Assembly (NCBI GenBank): GCA_964428955.1 | Contig: CAYSAD010000005.1 | Location: 1 to 57,563 of the forward strand | Source: CAYSAD01 sp964428955 | Lineage (GTDB): Bacteria; Patescibacteriota; Saccharimonadia; Saccharimonadales; Saccharimonadaceae | Reading direction: 5' to 3' | DNA length: 57,563 bases | Shown: piece after piece, positions 24,647 through 33,465 of the stretch | How the letters are laid out: each line of letters opens with the position of its first letter | Numbering within the stretch: the stretch's first letter is position 1 | Notes under the pieces: generated by a model | What the model was told of the DNA's origin: nothing | What the model saw: the letters and a program-made list of their open reading frames with translations, nothing else | Databases searched by the model: none | Made by a program: the position numbers and the translations under genes

Positions 24647-25692
24647 AAACGGCACTCCGTCACTTTTGGCCAGAACTCATCATCACTATCGCCGTCTGGG
24701 CAATTATGGGTTGGCAATTCGGCCTCTCTGCCTTCATTTTAACGGTTATTTTGAGCATATTGGAGATTACTCTTAGTGCCGATAACGCGGTGGTAAATTC
24801 CAAGATATTGGTGCAGCTATCACCGTTTTGGCAGAAAATGTTTCTGACGGTTGGTATTTTAATCGCTGTTTTTGGTGTACGTTTCGCGTTGCCGATCGTC
24901 ATGGTGGCGCTGACGACCTCGCTCGATATAACAAGCGTTTTTTCGTTGGCCCTGCATGACCCTAGTACCTACGCCCAAAAGCTACACGAAGTCGCGCCAC
25001 TCATCGATGGTTTCGGCGGTATGTTCCTCCTAATGGTGGTCACGATATTTTTCTTTGATCGCCACCGGCAACAGCAAACTTTCTGGATCAAGCCACTTGA
25101 ACCGTTATTTGTCCATTGGGGTAAGTGGCTATGGCCTAACGTCGTGTTGCCGGTCGTGGCGTTTGTGGCTGTGTTGTCTGCTATAGGGGCCGAGGAACGA
25201 GCTGAAGTAGCGGTAGCAATGGTACTCGGAGCAGCAACCTATCTAGCGTTGCACGGTATTACACTTTTAATGGAACGGTTCGACACCAAAAAACAGAAGC
25301 ATAGTGGTGGGCAACAAGTCGGCTGGATAGCCTTTACGCTGTTCGTGTACCTACAAGTACTTGATGCCAGTTTCTCACTCGATGGAGTGGTAGGAGCGTT
25401 CGCTATCACGGCTAATATCATCATCATCATGGCTGGCCTTGGTGTCGGTGCCCTTTGGGTGCGGAGCATTACGATTTACATGGTCGAGCAAGACACATTA
25501 TTGAAGTATCGCTACCTTGATGCGGGTGCACACTGGGCAATTTTGAGTTTAGCGTTGGTAATGTTCTTGAAGCTGGTCGGAGTTGAACTACCAGAAGTGG
25601 TCATCGGAATGCTCGGCCTGGTCTTCATAACCGCCGCCGTTATCAGTTCAGTGTACGCCAATAAAACCAAGAGTATGATTGAGGCAAAGTAA
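24643..25692 (+). CDS. DUF475 / TerC-like integral membrane protein
   Basis: 349 residues with about eight or nine hydrophobic helices. The conserved acidic motif LEITLSADNAVVNSKIL near 40-58 and LDASFSLDGVVGAFAITANI near 245 are hallmarks of the TerC/DUF475 group, where paired Asp residues within the membrane are thought to handle metal ions such as Mn2+. Starts at a GTG overlapping the obgE stop. Closed by a terminator. The substrate is not evident from sequence. Confidence 0.88.
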   Translation: MKTALRHFWPELIITIAVWAIMGWQFGLSAFILTVILSILEITLSADNAVVNSKILVQLSPFWQKMFLTVGILIAVFGVRFALPIVMVALTTSLDITSVFSLALHDPSTYAQKLHEVAPLIDGFGGMFLLMVVTIFFFDRHRQQQTFWIKPLEPLFVHWGKWLWPNVVLPVVAFVAVLSAIGAEERAEVAVAMVLGAATYLALHGITLLMERFDTKKQKHSGGQQVGWIAFTLFVYLQVLDASFSLDGVVGAFAITANIIIIMAGLGVGALWVRSITIYMVEQDTLLKYRYLDAGAHWAILSLALVMFLKLVGVELPEVVIGMLGLVFITAAVISSVYANKTKSMIEAK

Positions 25693-25710
25693 AGACATAA
25701 ATCCATCTGG

Positions 25711-25733
25711 GCGCACAGAAATGTGCGCTTTTT
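25711..25733 (+). terminator. Rho-independent terminator
   Basis: GCGCACA-GAAA-TGTGCGC with five T residues, 19 bp after the DUF475 stop. The sbcB -10 box follows within 3 bp. Confidence 0.9.
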
Positions 25734-25735
25734 GT

Positions 25736-25741
25736 TATGCT
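25736..25741 (+). promoter_or_regulatory. -10 box of sbcB
   Basis: TATGCT, 7 nt before the ATG at 25749. It overlaps the upstream in-frame ATG at 25737, which is therefore not the start. Confidence 0.55.
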
Positions 25742-25748
25742 TAGAGTA

Positions 25749-27164
25749 ATGGCACAAACATTTTTCTTTTACGACTTGGAAACATCGGGCCTCAGCGGTC
25801 GCGAAGCGCGCATCATGCAGTTCGCTGGTATTCGGACGGGTATGGATCTTGAACAAGTTGGCGAGCCGCACAATATTTTGGTGCGACTGAACGATGACAC
25901 CTTACCGAGTCCTGAAGCCCTGCTAGTGACCGGCATCACGCCGCAGCAAACGCTGCAAGACGGTATCAACGAGGCTGAATTTTCTAAATTACTTATGCAA
26001 GAAATCTTCACGCCGGACACTATCGTCGTCGGATTCAATAACATTCGTTTTGATGACGAATTCGTTCGTCATACGTTATGGCGGAATTTTCACGATCCGT
26101 ACGAGTGGTCTTATAAAGAGGGTCGTTCGCGTTGGGACATGCTAGATGTGGTGCGGATGGCACGGGCGCTTAGGCCGGAAGGTCTTGAGTGGCCGGTGGT
26201 TGATGGTAAAGAGACTAATCGGCTGGAGTTACTGAGCAAAGTCAACGGACTTGATCACGTCAAAGCACACGACGCGCTGAGCGATGTCGAAGCGTTGATC
26301 GGAGTGGCTAAACTTATTCAAGCCAAGCAACCGGAACTATTCTCATATCTATTCAAGATGCGCGACAAAAACGCCGTCAAACAGCTGGTTAATCTGGATT
26401 ACAAGCAACCGTTCGTTTATACCAGCGGTCGGTTTGATGCCGAATTTCATAAAACGACAGTGACGTTTCCGTTGACTGCCGGTAAGAACGGCAATGTCAT
26501 AGTGTATGATCTGCGCTACGACCCAAGTGCTTTCGTTGATTTATCGGTTAAAGAGCTGGAGAAAAAGATTTATGCCACGTGGGACGAACGAAAAGCGGAT
26601 GATTTTGTGAAACTGCCCGTTAAAGAACTCCAGTATAATCGCGCGCCAGCGGTTGCACCGCTTGGCGTGCTAGAAAAGGCCAATGGTTGGGCCAAGATAT
26701 CTCTCGATGCGGCAACTGTCGACAAACATCTGAAACAGTTATTAGCTGCACCGCACTTTGCTGAGAATATCCGGACCGTTTTTGAAAAAAAGCCTGACTA
26801 CAAAAAATCAACTGATCCAGAAGCCCAGCTGTACGACGGTTTTGTCAGTGACAAAGATAAGTTACGCTCCGAGACTGTTAGGAATGCGAACGCTCACGAG
26901 TTGGCTGATTTCCAACCGAACTTCGATGATGAGCGTTTGGGACCGCTCCTAGTGCACTATAAAGCTCGTAATTTCTCCGAGACATTAAGTGAGAGTGAAG
27001 TAGCGATCTGGGAAGAGTGGCGCGCGAATCACTTGAAGCAACAGCTGCCAGATTTCTTGTCATCGCTGAAGCGACTGGCTGCGACAGGTGATGAGTCGAA
27101 ACAGTTCGTTCTACAAGAATTACAATTGTGGGCTGAGAGTATCATGCCCTCGGAGCTTGATTAA
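25749..27164 (+). CDS. sbcB: Exodeoxyribonuclease I
   Basis: Digests single-stranded DNA 3'-5'. The DEDDh exonuclease domain shows FYDLETSG at residues 6-13 (Asp, Glu), GFNNIRFDDEFVR near 93 (Asp) and HDALSDVEALIGVAKLI near 176 (His, Asp). The SH3-like and C-terminal helical parts characteristic of ExoI rather than of short DnaQ-like nucleases make up the remainder. 472 residues from the ATG at 25749, matching the 475 of E. coli. It stands alone. Confidence 0.93.
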   Translation: MAQTFFFYDLETSGLSGREARIMQFAGIRTGMDLEQVGEPHNILVRLNDDTLPSPEALLVTGITPQQTLQDGINEAEFSKLLMQEIFTPDTIVVGFNNIRFDDEFVRHTLWRNFHDPYEWSYKEGRSRWDMLDVVRMARALRPEGLEWPVVDGKETNRLELLSKVNGLDHVKAHDALSDVEALIGVAKLIQAKQPELFSYLFKMRDKNAVKQLVNLDYKQPFVYTSGRFDAEFHKTTVTFPLTAGKNGNVIVYDLRYDPSAFVDLSVKELEKKIYATWDERKADDFVKLPVKELQYNRAPAVAPLGVLEKANGWAKISLDAATVDKHLKQLLAAPHFAENIRTVFEKKPDYKKSTDPEAQLYDGFVSDKDKLRSETVRNANAHELADFQPNFDDERLGPLLVHYKARNFSETLSESEVAIWEEWRANHLKQQLPDFLSSLKRLAATGDESKQFVLQELQLWAESIMPSELD

Positions 27165-27421
27165 ATACGACTGTAGCGTTTTTTCGGCAGGCCGCGCGGT
27201 GTCGGGTTTGGCGTGACTTCCAGTTTACCGATGACAAAGCGCAAGCCAATCAGCGTAACGCAACCAAATGCGGCCAGCATAGCGAGCGGTGAAAGGGAGA
27301 CTGACGTGCCTGGCAATGCGCCAACCAAGATGAAGAGCATCAGTGCGTTCCAGATACCAAACTGTCCTAGGATAATGCCAAGGCTGCCGGTGATAAACAT
27401 AAGGCTGATTGATTTTTTCAT
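27161..27421 (-). CDS. Small two-helix membrane protein
   Basis: About 86 residues from an ATG at 27421 with GGAG a few bases upstream on the reverse strand; an earlier in-frame ATG at 27433 is less well placed. Two hydrophobic helices (about 6-38 and 47-65) are followed by a basic tail. The pattern resembles small uncharacterised membrane proteins. Its 3' end overlaps the sbcB stop tail-to-tail. Confidence 0.6.
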   Translation of the reverse strand: MKKSISLMFITGSLGIILGQFGIWNALMLFILVGALPGTSVSLSPLAMLAAFGCVTLIGLRFVIGKLEVTPNPTPRGLPKKRYSRI

Positions 27422-27531
27422 GCCACACTCCAAGGTGATAAACTTTTATACGAATATAGCTCTTTTGTCAACTATATGCAATCATAAGCACTACGATAGG
27501 CAACGGTCTGGAAAAAAGTCGCCGAAACCCG

Positions 27532-27537
27532 TATAAT
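27532..27537 (+). promoter_or_regulatory. -10 box of uvrA
   Basis: Perfect TATAAT, 9 nt before the uvrA ATG. Confidence 0.65.
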
Positions 27538-27546
27538 AGACGGGTT

Positions 27547-30360
27547 ATGTCAGAGGTTATAAAGGTAGTAGGTGCCCGCGAGCACAATCTAAAGAACGTC
27601 TCGTTGGAGATCCCGCGCGATAAATTAGTGGTAATTACTGGACTTTCCGGCTCGGGTAAGTCTAGTTTAGCGTTTGATACCATCTACGCCGAAGGTCAAC
27701 GGCGCTACGTCGAGAGTTTGAGTAGCTACGCCCGGCAATTCCTGGGAACGATGGACAAGCCCGACGTTGATCAGATTGATGGTCTCAGTCCGGCTATCTC
27801 GATCGATCAAAAATCAACCAGTCGTAACCCGCGTTCGACCGTTGCCACCGTGACGGAAATTTATGATTATTTGCGCTTGCTGTTTGCCCGTATTGGCGTG
27901 CCACACTGTCCGATCTGCGGCAAAGAAGTCACTCGTCGGACGCCGCAGTCGATTATCGACGAAATCATGAAGATCGATGAGGGTACGAAGTTATTCATAC
28001 TAGCACCGCTAGTCAAAAGTAAAAAAGGCGAATTTGCACATATACCCGAACAGTATACCCGGGCTGGTTTTGCCCGCGCCCGCGTTGACGGTGTAGTCTA
28101 TGCGTTGGACGAATTTCCTGAACTCGACAAGAACTACAAGCACGACATTGAAATCGTGGTTGATCGCATTGCGCTAAAAAAAGATCTATTCGGTCGAGTA
28201 ACGCAGTCGGTCGAGCAAGCTTTGGAACTGGGTGGTGGTGTTGTTGAGTTGCTTGATGCCGACTCGCAGGAAATCAATACTTTCAGCCAACGTTACGCTT
28301 GCGTCGATCACCCAAACGAAGAGATTCCTGAACTCGAGCCACGCTTGTTTAGTTTTAATGCGCCGCAGGGGGCATGCCCGGTTTGTACCGGCTTGGGTAG
28401 CCGTCTGGAAGTCGACCCGGATTTAGTATTCAACCCGAACCTGACTATCAGCGAAGGTGCAATTCGGCCATACAATCGCGTCAATAGCGATGCATGGTAT
28501 ATGAAACGGTTGGCGCGGGTTGCTGAGGCGCATGGTTTCAGTGTCAGCGTACCAGTGAAAGAACTGACTAGTCAACAATTGGAAATGGTACTGTATGGCA
28601 CGGGAACGCAAAAATATACCGTTGATATCGGTGCTGGCCGCAGCTACGAATCGACCTATGAAGGTGTGATTCCAAATCTGGAACGTCGCCACAAAGAAAC
28701 TGACTCTGAATTTATGCGTCGAGACATTGAGCGCTTCATGCGCGAACGCAAGTGTCATGCCTGTCAAGGTGCTCGACTCAAGCCAGTCGTTTTGGCTGTG
28801 ACGGTTCACGATCTTACTATTATGGATATTTGTCGTCTGGGTGTTGACGACGCACTCGAACTGTTTACTAACGGCTTGAAGCTGACTGACCAGGAGTTAT
28901 TTATTGCCCGCCAGATTATGAAAGAAATTAACGACCGGCTCGGTTTCATGAGTAATGTCGGCCTGAACTATTTGGAATTGGCTCGCGCGGCCAATACGCT
29001 TTCTGGCGGTGAGGCCCAGCGTATTCGTTTGGCGACACAAATCGGCTCAGGACTACAAGGTGTATTGTACGTGCTCGATGAGCCGTCAATCGGGCTACAC
29101 CAGCGCGATAATGATCGACTCATCGCAACACTTAAACGGCTGCGTGATCTCGGCAATACGGTACTGGTGGTCGAACACGATGAAGACACGATTCGCTCGA
29201 GTGATTATCTGATTGACATCGGTCCGGGTGCTGGCGTGGCCGGTGGTGAAATCGTGGCAGCTGGCACGCCTGATGAAGTAGCTACCGTTGACGCCAGTAT
29301 TACCGGTCGGTACCTTAGTGGCAAAGAAACAATCCCTCTGCCAAAAAAGCGTCGATCGATCGAAAAAGATCGCCAGCTGGTAATTCGTGGTGCCCGGGAA
29401 AATAACCTGAAAAATATTGATGTGGCTTTTCCGCTCGGTGTCTTGACAGTCGTCAGCGGCGTCAGCGGCAGCGGTAAATCGACATTGGTGAATGATATCT
29501 TAGCCAAAGAATTGTCAGCTCGATTACATCGCGCCCAAACCGTACCTGGTGCGCACGAAGACATTGAGGGAATTAGTCAACTTGATAAAGCGATCATTAT
29601 TGATCAGTCAGCTATTGGTCGAACACCTCGCAGCAATCCAGCTACCTACACCGGTGTGTTTACACCGATCCGTGAGTTGTTCGCTGGCACACCGGAAGCT
29701 AACGTGCGCGGCTACAAAGCTGGTCGATTCAGCTTTAATGTCAAAGGTGGTCGCTGTGAGAATTGTCAAGGTGATGGCGTCATCAAGATAGAGATGCACT
29801 TCTTGCCGGACGTCTACGTTACGTGCGATGAATGTCACGGCAAGCGTTATAACCGCGAAGCCTTAGAAATAAAATATAAAGACAGTACTATCGCCGACGT
29901 ACTGGCAATGACCGTCGAACAGGCGGCTGAATTCTTCAAAAACGTTCCGGCTATCGCCCGAAAGCTTGATACGTTGGTCGAAGTCGGCCTGGGTTACATT
30001 CGCTTGGGTCAGCCCGCGACGACATTTAGCGGCGGCGAAGCCCAGCGAATCAAGCTTGCCAGCGAACTTAGTCGGCGCAGCACCGGCAAGACACTCTATA
30101 TTCTAGATGAACCGACGACCGGACTTCACTCAGCTGACGTCAAGCGGCTACTAGCAATTCTGCAGCGTTTAATCGAAGGTGGCAACAGTATGGTTATCAT
30201 AGAGCACAACCTCGACGTCATCAAAACGGCTGACCATATTATCGACATGGGACCGGAAGGTGGTAATGGTGGCGGTCAAGTGGTGGCTAGCGGTACGCCG
30301 GAAATGGTAGCCAAGCAAGCTAACTCCTTCACTGGTCAATATTTGAAAACAGTTCTTTAA
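27547..30360 (+). CDS. uvrA: Excinuclease ABC subunit A
   Basis: Damage-sensing ATPase of nucleotide excision repair. Two ABC modules: Walker A GLSGSGKSSL near 33 and GVSGSGKSTL near 640; signatures LSGGEAQRIRLA near 485 and FSGGEAQRIKLA near 825. Zinc modules are intact with CPIC near 119, CHAC near 402 and CENCQGDG...CDEC near 735-765. The 937-residue length is normal. Its TAA overlaps the DedA stop on the other strand. uvrC is at 39155 and the helicase at 3765; uvrB is outside the window. Confidence 0.98.
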   Translation: MSEVIKVVGAREHNLKNVSLEIPRDKLVVITGLSGSGKSSLAFDTIYAEGQRRYVESLSSYARQFLGTMDKPDVDQIDGLSPAISIDQKSTSRNPRSTVATVTEIYDYLRLLFARIGVPHCPICGKEVTRRTPQSIIDEIMKIDEGTKLFILAPLVKSKKGEFAHIPEQYTRAGFARARVDGVVYALDEFPELDKNYKHDIEIVVDRIALKKDLFGRVTQSVEQALELGGGVVELLDADSQEINTFSQRYACVDHPNEEIPELEPRLFSFNAPQGACPVCTGLGSRLEVDPDLVFNPNLTISEGAIRPYNRVNSDAWYMKRLARVAEAHGFSVSVPVKELTSQQLEMVLYGTGTQKYTVDIGAGRSYESTYEGVIPNLERRHKETDSEFMRRDIERFMRERKCHACQGARLKPVVLAVTVHDLTIMDICRLGVDDALELFTNGLKLTDQELFIARQIMKEINDRLGFMSNVGLNYLELARAANTLSGGEAQRIRLATQIGSGLQGVLYVLDEPSIGLHQRDNDRLIATLKRLRDLGNTVLVVEHDEDTIRSSDYLIDIGPGAGVAGGEIVAAGTPDEVATVDASITGRYLSGKETIPLPKKRRSIEKDRQLVIRGARENNLKNIDVAFPLGVLTVVSGVSGSGKSTLVNDILAKELSARLHRAQTVPGAHEDIEGISQLDKAIIIDQSAIGRTPRSNPATYTGVFTPIRELFAGTPEANVRGYKAGRFSFNVKGGRCENCQGDGVIKIEMHFLPDVYVTCDECHGKRYNREALEIKYKDSTIADVLAMTVEQAAEFFKNVPAIARKLDTLVEVGLGYIRLGQPATTFSGGEAQRIKLASELSRRSTGKTLYILDEPTTGLHSADVKRLLAILQRLIEGGNSMVIIEHNLDVIKTADHIIDMGPEGGNGGGQVVASGTPEMVAKQANSFTGQYLKTVL

Positions 30361-31010
30361 GGTTTTTTGCGACGGACAATACGGCCGGCGTGGTGTTTTA
30401 GCTTTGCCCGATTATCTGGTTGTTGTAGTAGATGAATTATGCCAGGTAATAACGATATTGCGATAATGATAAGTGCCGCCAATTCGATATTGATACCGAG
30501 CCGGTGGATGATGTCACCAGCGTAATAGCCAAGCAGGCTGAAAATGCTGACCCACAAAGCTGCGCCAATTATATTGAAAGTCAGGAATGTTCGATAAGGC
30601 ATTTTGGCGATACCAGCTACGACTGGCGCGAAAGCCCGAACGATTGGGATGAACATGGCGAGAACGATGGTTTTCGAGCCGTTATGCTCATAGAATTTCT
30701 CAGCTTGCATAAGATATTCGTGACGGAAGAATCGGCTATTGGGCCGGGTAAAAAGTTTCCGGCCGAATTTCGTTCCAAGGAGATAGCCCGTACTATTGCC
30801 AAGTACAGCAGCAATGAAGACGCAGACAATAAAGACATCGATATTGACGTGGAAAAGTTGCCGCTGGACTAAGGTGCCAGCTACGAACAGTAAGCTGTCG
30901 CCTGGCAAGAAGAAGCCGACCATCAGGCCTGATTCAGCGAAAATAACGATTAGAACTGCCAACCAGCCGAAGTGTGTAATAAATTCAAGTAAGGCTTCCA
31001 CTTCACTCAT
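30357..31010 (-). CDS. DedA-family membrane protein
   Basis: 217 residues with about five hydrophobic segments including reentrant ones. Family motifs: FAESGLMVGFFLPGDSLLF near 24-42 (E and PGD), and the F(Y)xRxGxxxxxxxRFxPxxRxxxP-like stretch FYEHNGSKTIVLAMFIPIVRAF near 108. DedA proteins act as lipid-carrier or phospholipid flippases/scramblases and support envelope homeostasis. A TATACC -10-like box lies about 12 nt upstream on the reverse strand. Confidence 0.92.
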   Translation of the reverse strand: MSEVEALLEFITHFGWLAVLIVIFAESGLMVGFFLPGDSLLFVAGTLVQRQLFHVNIDVFIVCVFIAAVLGNSTGYLLGTKFGRKLFTRPNSRFFRHEYLMQAEKFYEHNGSKTIVLAMFIPIVRAFAPVVAGIAKMPYRTFLTFNIIGAALWVSIFSLLGYYAGDIIHRLGINIELAALIIIAISLLPGIIHLLQQPDNRAKLKHHAGRIVRRKKP

Positions 31011-31022
31011 TGTAACAGATGT

Positions 31023-31030
31023 GGTATAGT
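31023..31030. promoter_or_regulatory. Overlapping divergent -10 boxes, dedA and rplY
   Basis: GGTATAGT contains TATAGT for the forward rplY transcript and TATACC for the reverse dedA transcript, so the two polymerases would compete. Confidence 0.45.
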
Positions 31031-31079
31031 TATGAGTATTATAAAAGCTCCGAAAAGGTATCCATAGAAAGGGAGAGAG

Positions 31080-31850
31080 ATGGGAGAAAAATTATCACTG
31101 ACGCTGCAAGAGCGTACCGTTCACGGTAAAAAAGTTGCCAAATTACGCCAAGAAGGTTTTGTACCAGCCGTTGTTTACGGTGCTGGCATTGAGCCGATTA
31201 GTGTCCAAGTTGAAGATGGCGTCATGAAGCGTCTGTACCACCAGGCCGGAACATACACACCGGTCAATCTTGAGATTGGCAGCAAAAAAGAAATCGCCAT
31301 GATCAAAGATATCGATCGTGATCCGGTCAAGGGTACGATCCGTCACGTATCATTCCACGCCGTCAAAGCTAGCGATCCAGTTATAGCTGAAGTACCAATC
31401 CGCCTGGTTGGTGAGGGTGAGTCTGAAGCCGAGAAGAACGGTTTAATCGTGCTACAAGCGCTAGAGAAAATCGAAGTCAAGGCGCTGCCGATGGACTTAC
31501 CGGATGCCGTTGAAGTCCCGATTATTGGTCTTAAAGAAGCCGGTGAGAAAGTCACTTTGGGCGATGCGACATTGCCGGCTGGGGTTGAATTCGTCGAACA
31601 TGAAAGTGGTCACGGTGATGAAACCAGTGAGGAAAAAACACGCATCAGTGATCTGATGGTAGCCAGTGTCTGGGAACCAGCTGCCTTGCAAGCCGCCAAC
31701 GAAGCTGCCGCCGGTGATGCCGAAGATGAGTCGGAAGTTGAATCTGTAAATGGTGAAGATACACCACAAGATAGTCAAGCCGAAGAAACTAAACCTGGCG
31801 GGAAAAGCCAAGACGAGCCGAAACAATCAAACGTTGACGCTAACAAGTAA
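31080..31850 (+). CDS. rplY: 50S ribosomal protein L25 (CTC/TL5 type)
   Basis: Binds 5S rRNA. The N-terminal L25 domain (1-90) has LQERTVHGKKVAKLRQEGFVPA and DIDRDPVKGTIRHVSF, and the CTC-type beta domain spans about 95-195. A roughly 60-residue acidic, disordered tail rich in Glu, Asp, Ser and Gln extends beyond the usual end, giving 256 residues. It has a clear Shine-Dalgarno (GGGAGAG) and a roughly 50-nt leader, unlike the leaderless genes around it. A terminator follows. Confidence 0.95.
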   Translation: MGEKLSLTLQERTVHGKKVAKLRQEGFVPAVVYGAGIEPISVQVEDGVMKRLYHQAGTYTPVNLEIGSKKEIAMIKDIDRDPVKGTIRHVSFHAVKASDPVIAEVPIRLVGEGESEAEKNGLIVLQALEKIEVKALPMDLPDAVEVPIIGLKEAGEKVTLGDATLPAGVEFVEHESGHGDETSEEKTRISDLMVASVWEPAALQAANEAAAGDAEDESEVESVNGEDTPQDSQAEETKPGGKSQDEPKQSNVDANK

Positions 31851-31869
31851 CAAATAAAAGTACGATCAG

Positions 31870-31897
31870 ATATGGCCGTACAATGCGGCCATATTTT
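31870..31897 (+). terminator. Rho-independent terminator
   Basis: ATATGGCCG and CGGCCATAT form a perfect 9-bp stem followed by TTT. The 7-nt loop together with its flanks contains TACAAT, which might serve as a -10 for the next gene. Confidence 0.75.
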
Positions 31898-31916
31898 GTT
31901 TACAAGGAGACATATT

Positions 31917-32210
31917 ATGACAATCCAGGAACTACAACAATGGGTGAGAGATGATTGGAAGAACAATAGCAAGCTTCAGCCAGGATTAGATGCGCAATTG
32001 CTTTTTGCGATTGAAGAGTTTGGTGAAGTTGCTGAAGCAATCCGCAAACGAACCGTCGCTGATGATTATAAGCAAGACGATAATAAACTTGGGAGTGAGT
32101 TTGCCGATCTTGTTATATGTATTACCACGTTGGCTAATTCATTCAATGTCGACCTAACGAAAGAGATTGCTGGTTTTCAGGTGAAGATGGCGTCACGCCG
32201 CAGGGAGTAA
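31917..32210 (+). CDS. MazG-like nucleotide pyrophosphohydrolase
   Basis: 97 residues from the ATG at 31917, preceded by AAGGAGA. The MazG metal motif EEFGEVAEAIRK near 37-48 and the second acidic motif SEFADLVICI near 66-75 (ExxE...ExxD) are both present. Enzymes of this single-domain type hydrolyse NTPs or dNTPs to monophosphates, cleansing the pool or lowering alarmone levels. In-frame codons upstream of 31917 lie in the terminator and should not be counted. Confidence 0.88.
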   Translation: MTIQELQQWVRDDWKNNSKLQPGLDAQLLFAIEEFGEVAEAIRKRTVADDYKQDDNKLGSEFADLVICITTLANSFNVDLTKEIAGFQVKMASRRRE

Positions 32211-32226
32211 CATCTTCGAGTATAGA

Positions 32227-32679
32227 TTAACGCTTAGTTTTAACAAGCGGTCTAGTTCGCGCTACCAAGCCTAGTGCCAGCGCTACCAAAGCGGCGTTCT
32301 TTATAATGTATTGGCCTTCCAAGTTAGGTACCAATGGACTACTCCAAACGGCAGCCGGATCAAGCACTAGTGGTGCGCAGACTAACAACATATGGAGCAG
32401 CATGATACCAATCGCGATTCGGGTCAGCTTTGGAAACAGAAATAGTAAACCTATCAGACATTCCACGAACGCCAGTACGATGAATAACTGTGGGAAAATT
32501 GCGCCAGCACCCATGTGGCTGGCGAAATCTTTGGCTAGTTGGTCGGCTGGACTCAAGCCAATAATTTTCAAAAAACCGAAATAGAAAAAAATGATAAATA
32601 GCGCCACGCGTGCGACCATGGAATAGTATTTCTGGCAAAAAGCGATAAATTTGGTGTCAAAGCGGTATAAAACACTCAT
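32227..32679 (-). CDS. DoxX-family membrane protein
   Basis: About 150 residues from the ATG at 32679, reading on the reverse strand. Four hydrophobic helices, with VARVALFIIFFYFGFLKI near 22 and FVECLIGLLFLFP near 73 typical of DoxX. A TATGCT box at 32696-32691 lies 11 nt upstream. The ATG also overlaps the stop of the Erm-like gene (ATGA), so it may be made both from its own promoter and by coupling. The longer frame starting at 32802 would run through the Erm-like gene and is rejected. DoxX proteins have been linked to sulfur or redox chemistry, but the role here is open. Confidence 0.8.
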   Translation of the reverse strand: MSVLYRFDTKFIAFCQKYYSMVARVALFIIFFYFGFLKIIGLSPADQLAKDFASHMGAGAIFPQLFIVLAFVECLIGLLFLFPKLTRIAIGIMLLHMLLVCAPLVLDPAAVWSSPLVPNLEGQYIIKNAALVALALGLVARTRPLVKTKR

Positions 32680-33404
32680 GCTTTTATGGTAGCATACAAC
32701 GTGCACCACTGGGCGAGGCTGAGCTGTGACGGTCGTAGCTCTGGCGAAATACCGACCTGTACGCGTGGCGTTTGCATGAAGAATTTTTGCTCGGCGAAAC
32801 AACGACCCACAAACGCTCGGTAACTGGTTGATTCTCTTGTAGAGAGTAGTGCTTCATCCCGCTGCTTCAATTCAAGTAAGACCGTATCAACTCCAGGTGG
32901 CGGCGTGAAATCGGTTTTTCGAAGTGGTCGCCGAATCCGGGCGCTGAACCACGGACCAAACTGCGCACCAAGTTGCGACGTAAAGTGGTCGTCACCTGGT
33001 ACAAGTTTACGAGCGAATTGTTTTTGAACAATGAGATACATGCTCTGTGGTCGCCGCTCGGTTTCCGTGAATTTGCGGACGATTTGGGCACTGAGAGAGA
33101 ATGGAATATTGGCAAAGATTTTATAAGGTGCTTCAGGAAGGGGCAGGTTCATAATATCGGCTTCGACAATCGTGACGTTTTGTAAATGGCCGACATTTTG
33201 GCGTAATTTTGCCAGTGCCTGTAGCTCGGTTTCAACTGCCACGACTTTCAGGCAGCGCCGCGCCAGGGCATCCGTTATGATACCGCTACCCGCGCCGAGG
33301 TCATATACCAAATCATCTTTTCGGATATCGGAGTGTCCGATAAGTTCGGCCACTAGTTGAGGACTGGCCAGAAAATGTTGAGCATGCGTATGAAGACGTT
33401 TCAT
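32676..33404 (-). CDS. Erm-like rRNA adenine N6-methyltransferase
   Basis: About 242 residues from the ATG at 33404, chosen because a TACAAT box (33417-33412) ends 7 nt before it. HAQHFLAS near the N-terminus, DLGAGSGIITDAL (SAM loop) near 35, VVAVETE near 56, EADIMNLP near 80, NIPFSLSAQIVRKF (motif IV) near 97 and FTPPPGVDTVLLEL near 165. The N-I-P-F-S-L-S-A-Q-I form of motif IV is typical of Erm enzymes methylating A2058 of 23S rRNA, whereas rsmA enzymes have N-L/V-P-Y. It is the second paralog in this window. Macrolide resistance would be an inference only. Confidence 0.8.
   Translation of the reverse strand: MKRLHTHAQHFLASPQLVAELIGHSDIRKDDLVYDLGAGSGIITDALARRCLKVVAVETELQALAKLRQNVGHLQNVTIVEADIMNLPLPEAPYKIFANIPFSLSAQIVRKFTETERRPQSMYLIVQKQFARKLVPGDDHFTSQLGAQFGPWFSARIRRPLRKTDFTPPPGVDTVLLELKQRDEALLSTRESTSYRAFVGRCFAEQKFFMQTPRVQVGISPELRPSQLSLAQWCTLYATIKA
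32691..32696 (-). promoter_or_regulatory. -10-like box of doxX gene
   Basis: TATGCT on the reverse strand, 11 nt before the ATG, located in the 3' end of the Erm-like gene. Confidence 0.35.
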
Positions 33405-33411
33405 AGACTTC

Positions 33412-33417
33412 ATTGTA
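33412..33417 (-). promoter_or_regulatory. -10 box of Erm-like gene
   Basis: TACAAT on the reverse strand, 7 nt before the second in-frame ATG (33404). It overlaps the first ATG (33413), which is thus not the start. Confidence 0.6.
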
Positions 33418-33451
33418 ACCTATGACGGTTTACCAGGGGTATGGAAAATAG

Positions 33452-33457
33452 TATAAT
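33452..33457 (+). promoter_or_regulatory. -10 box of trhO
   Basis: TATAAT, 8 nt before the ATG; a TTTACC -35-like box lies 17 bp upstream at 33429-33434. Confidence 0.65.
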
Positions 33458-33465
33458 GACCACTG

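Noticed and set aside
30504..30872. Forward ORF of 122 codons
   Set aside because: Lies wholly antisense to the DedA gene, which has clear family motifs.
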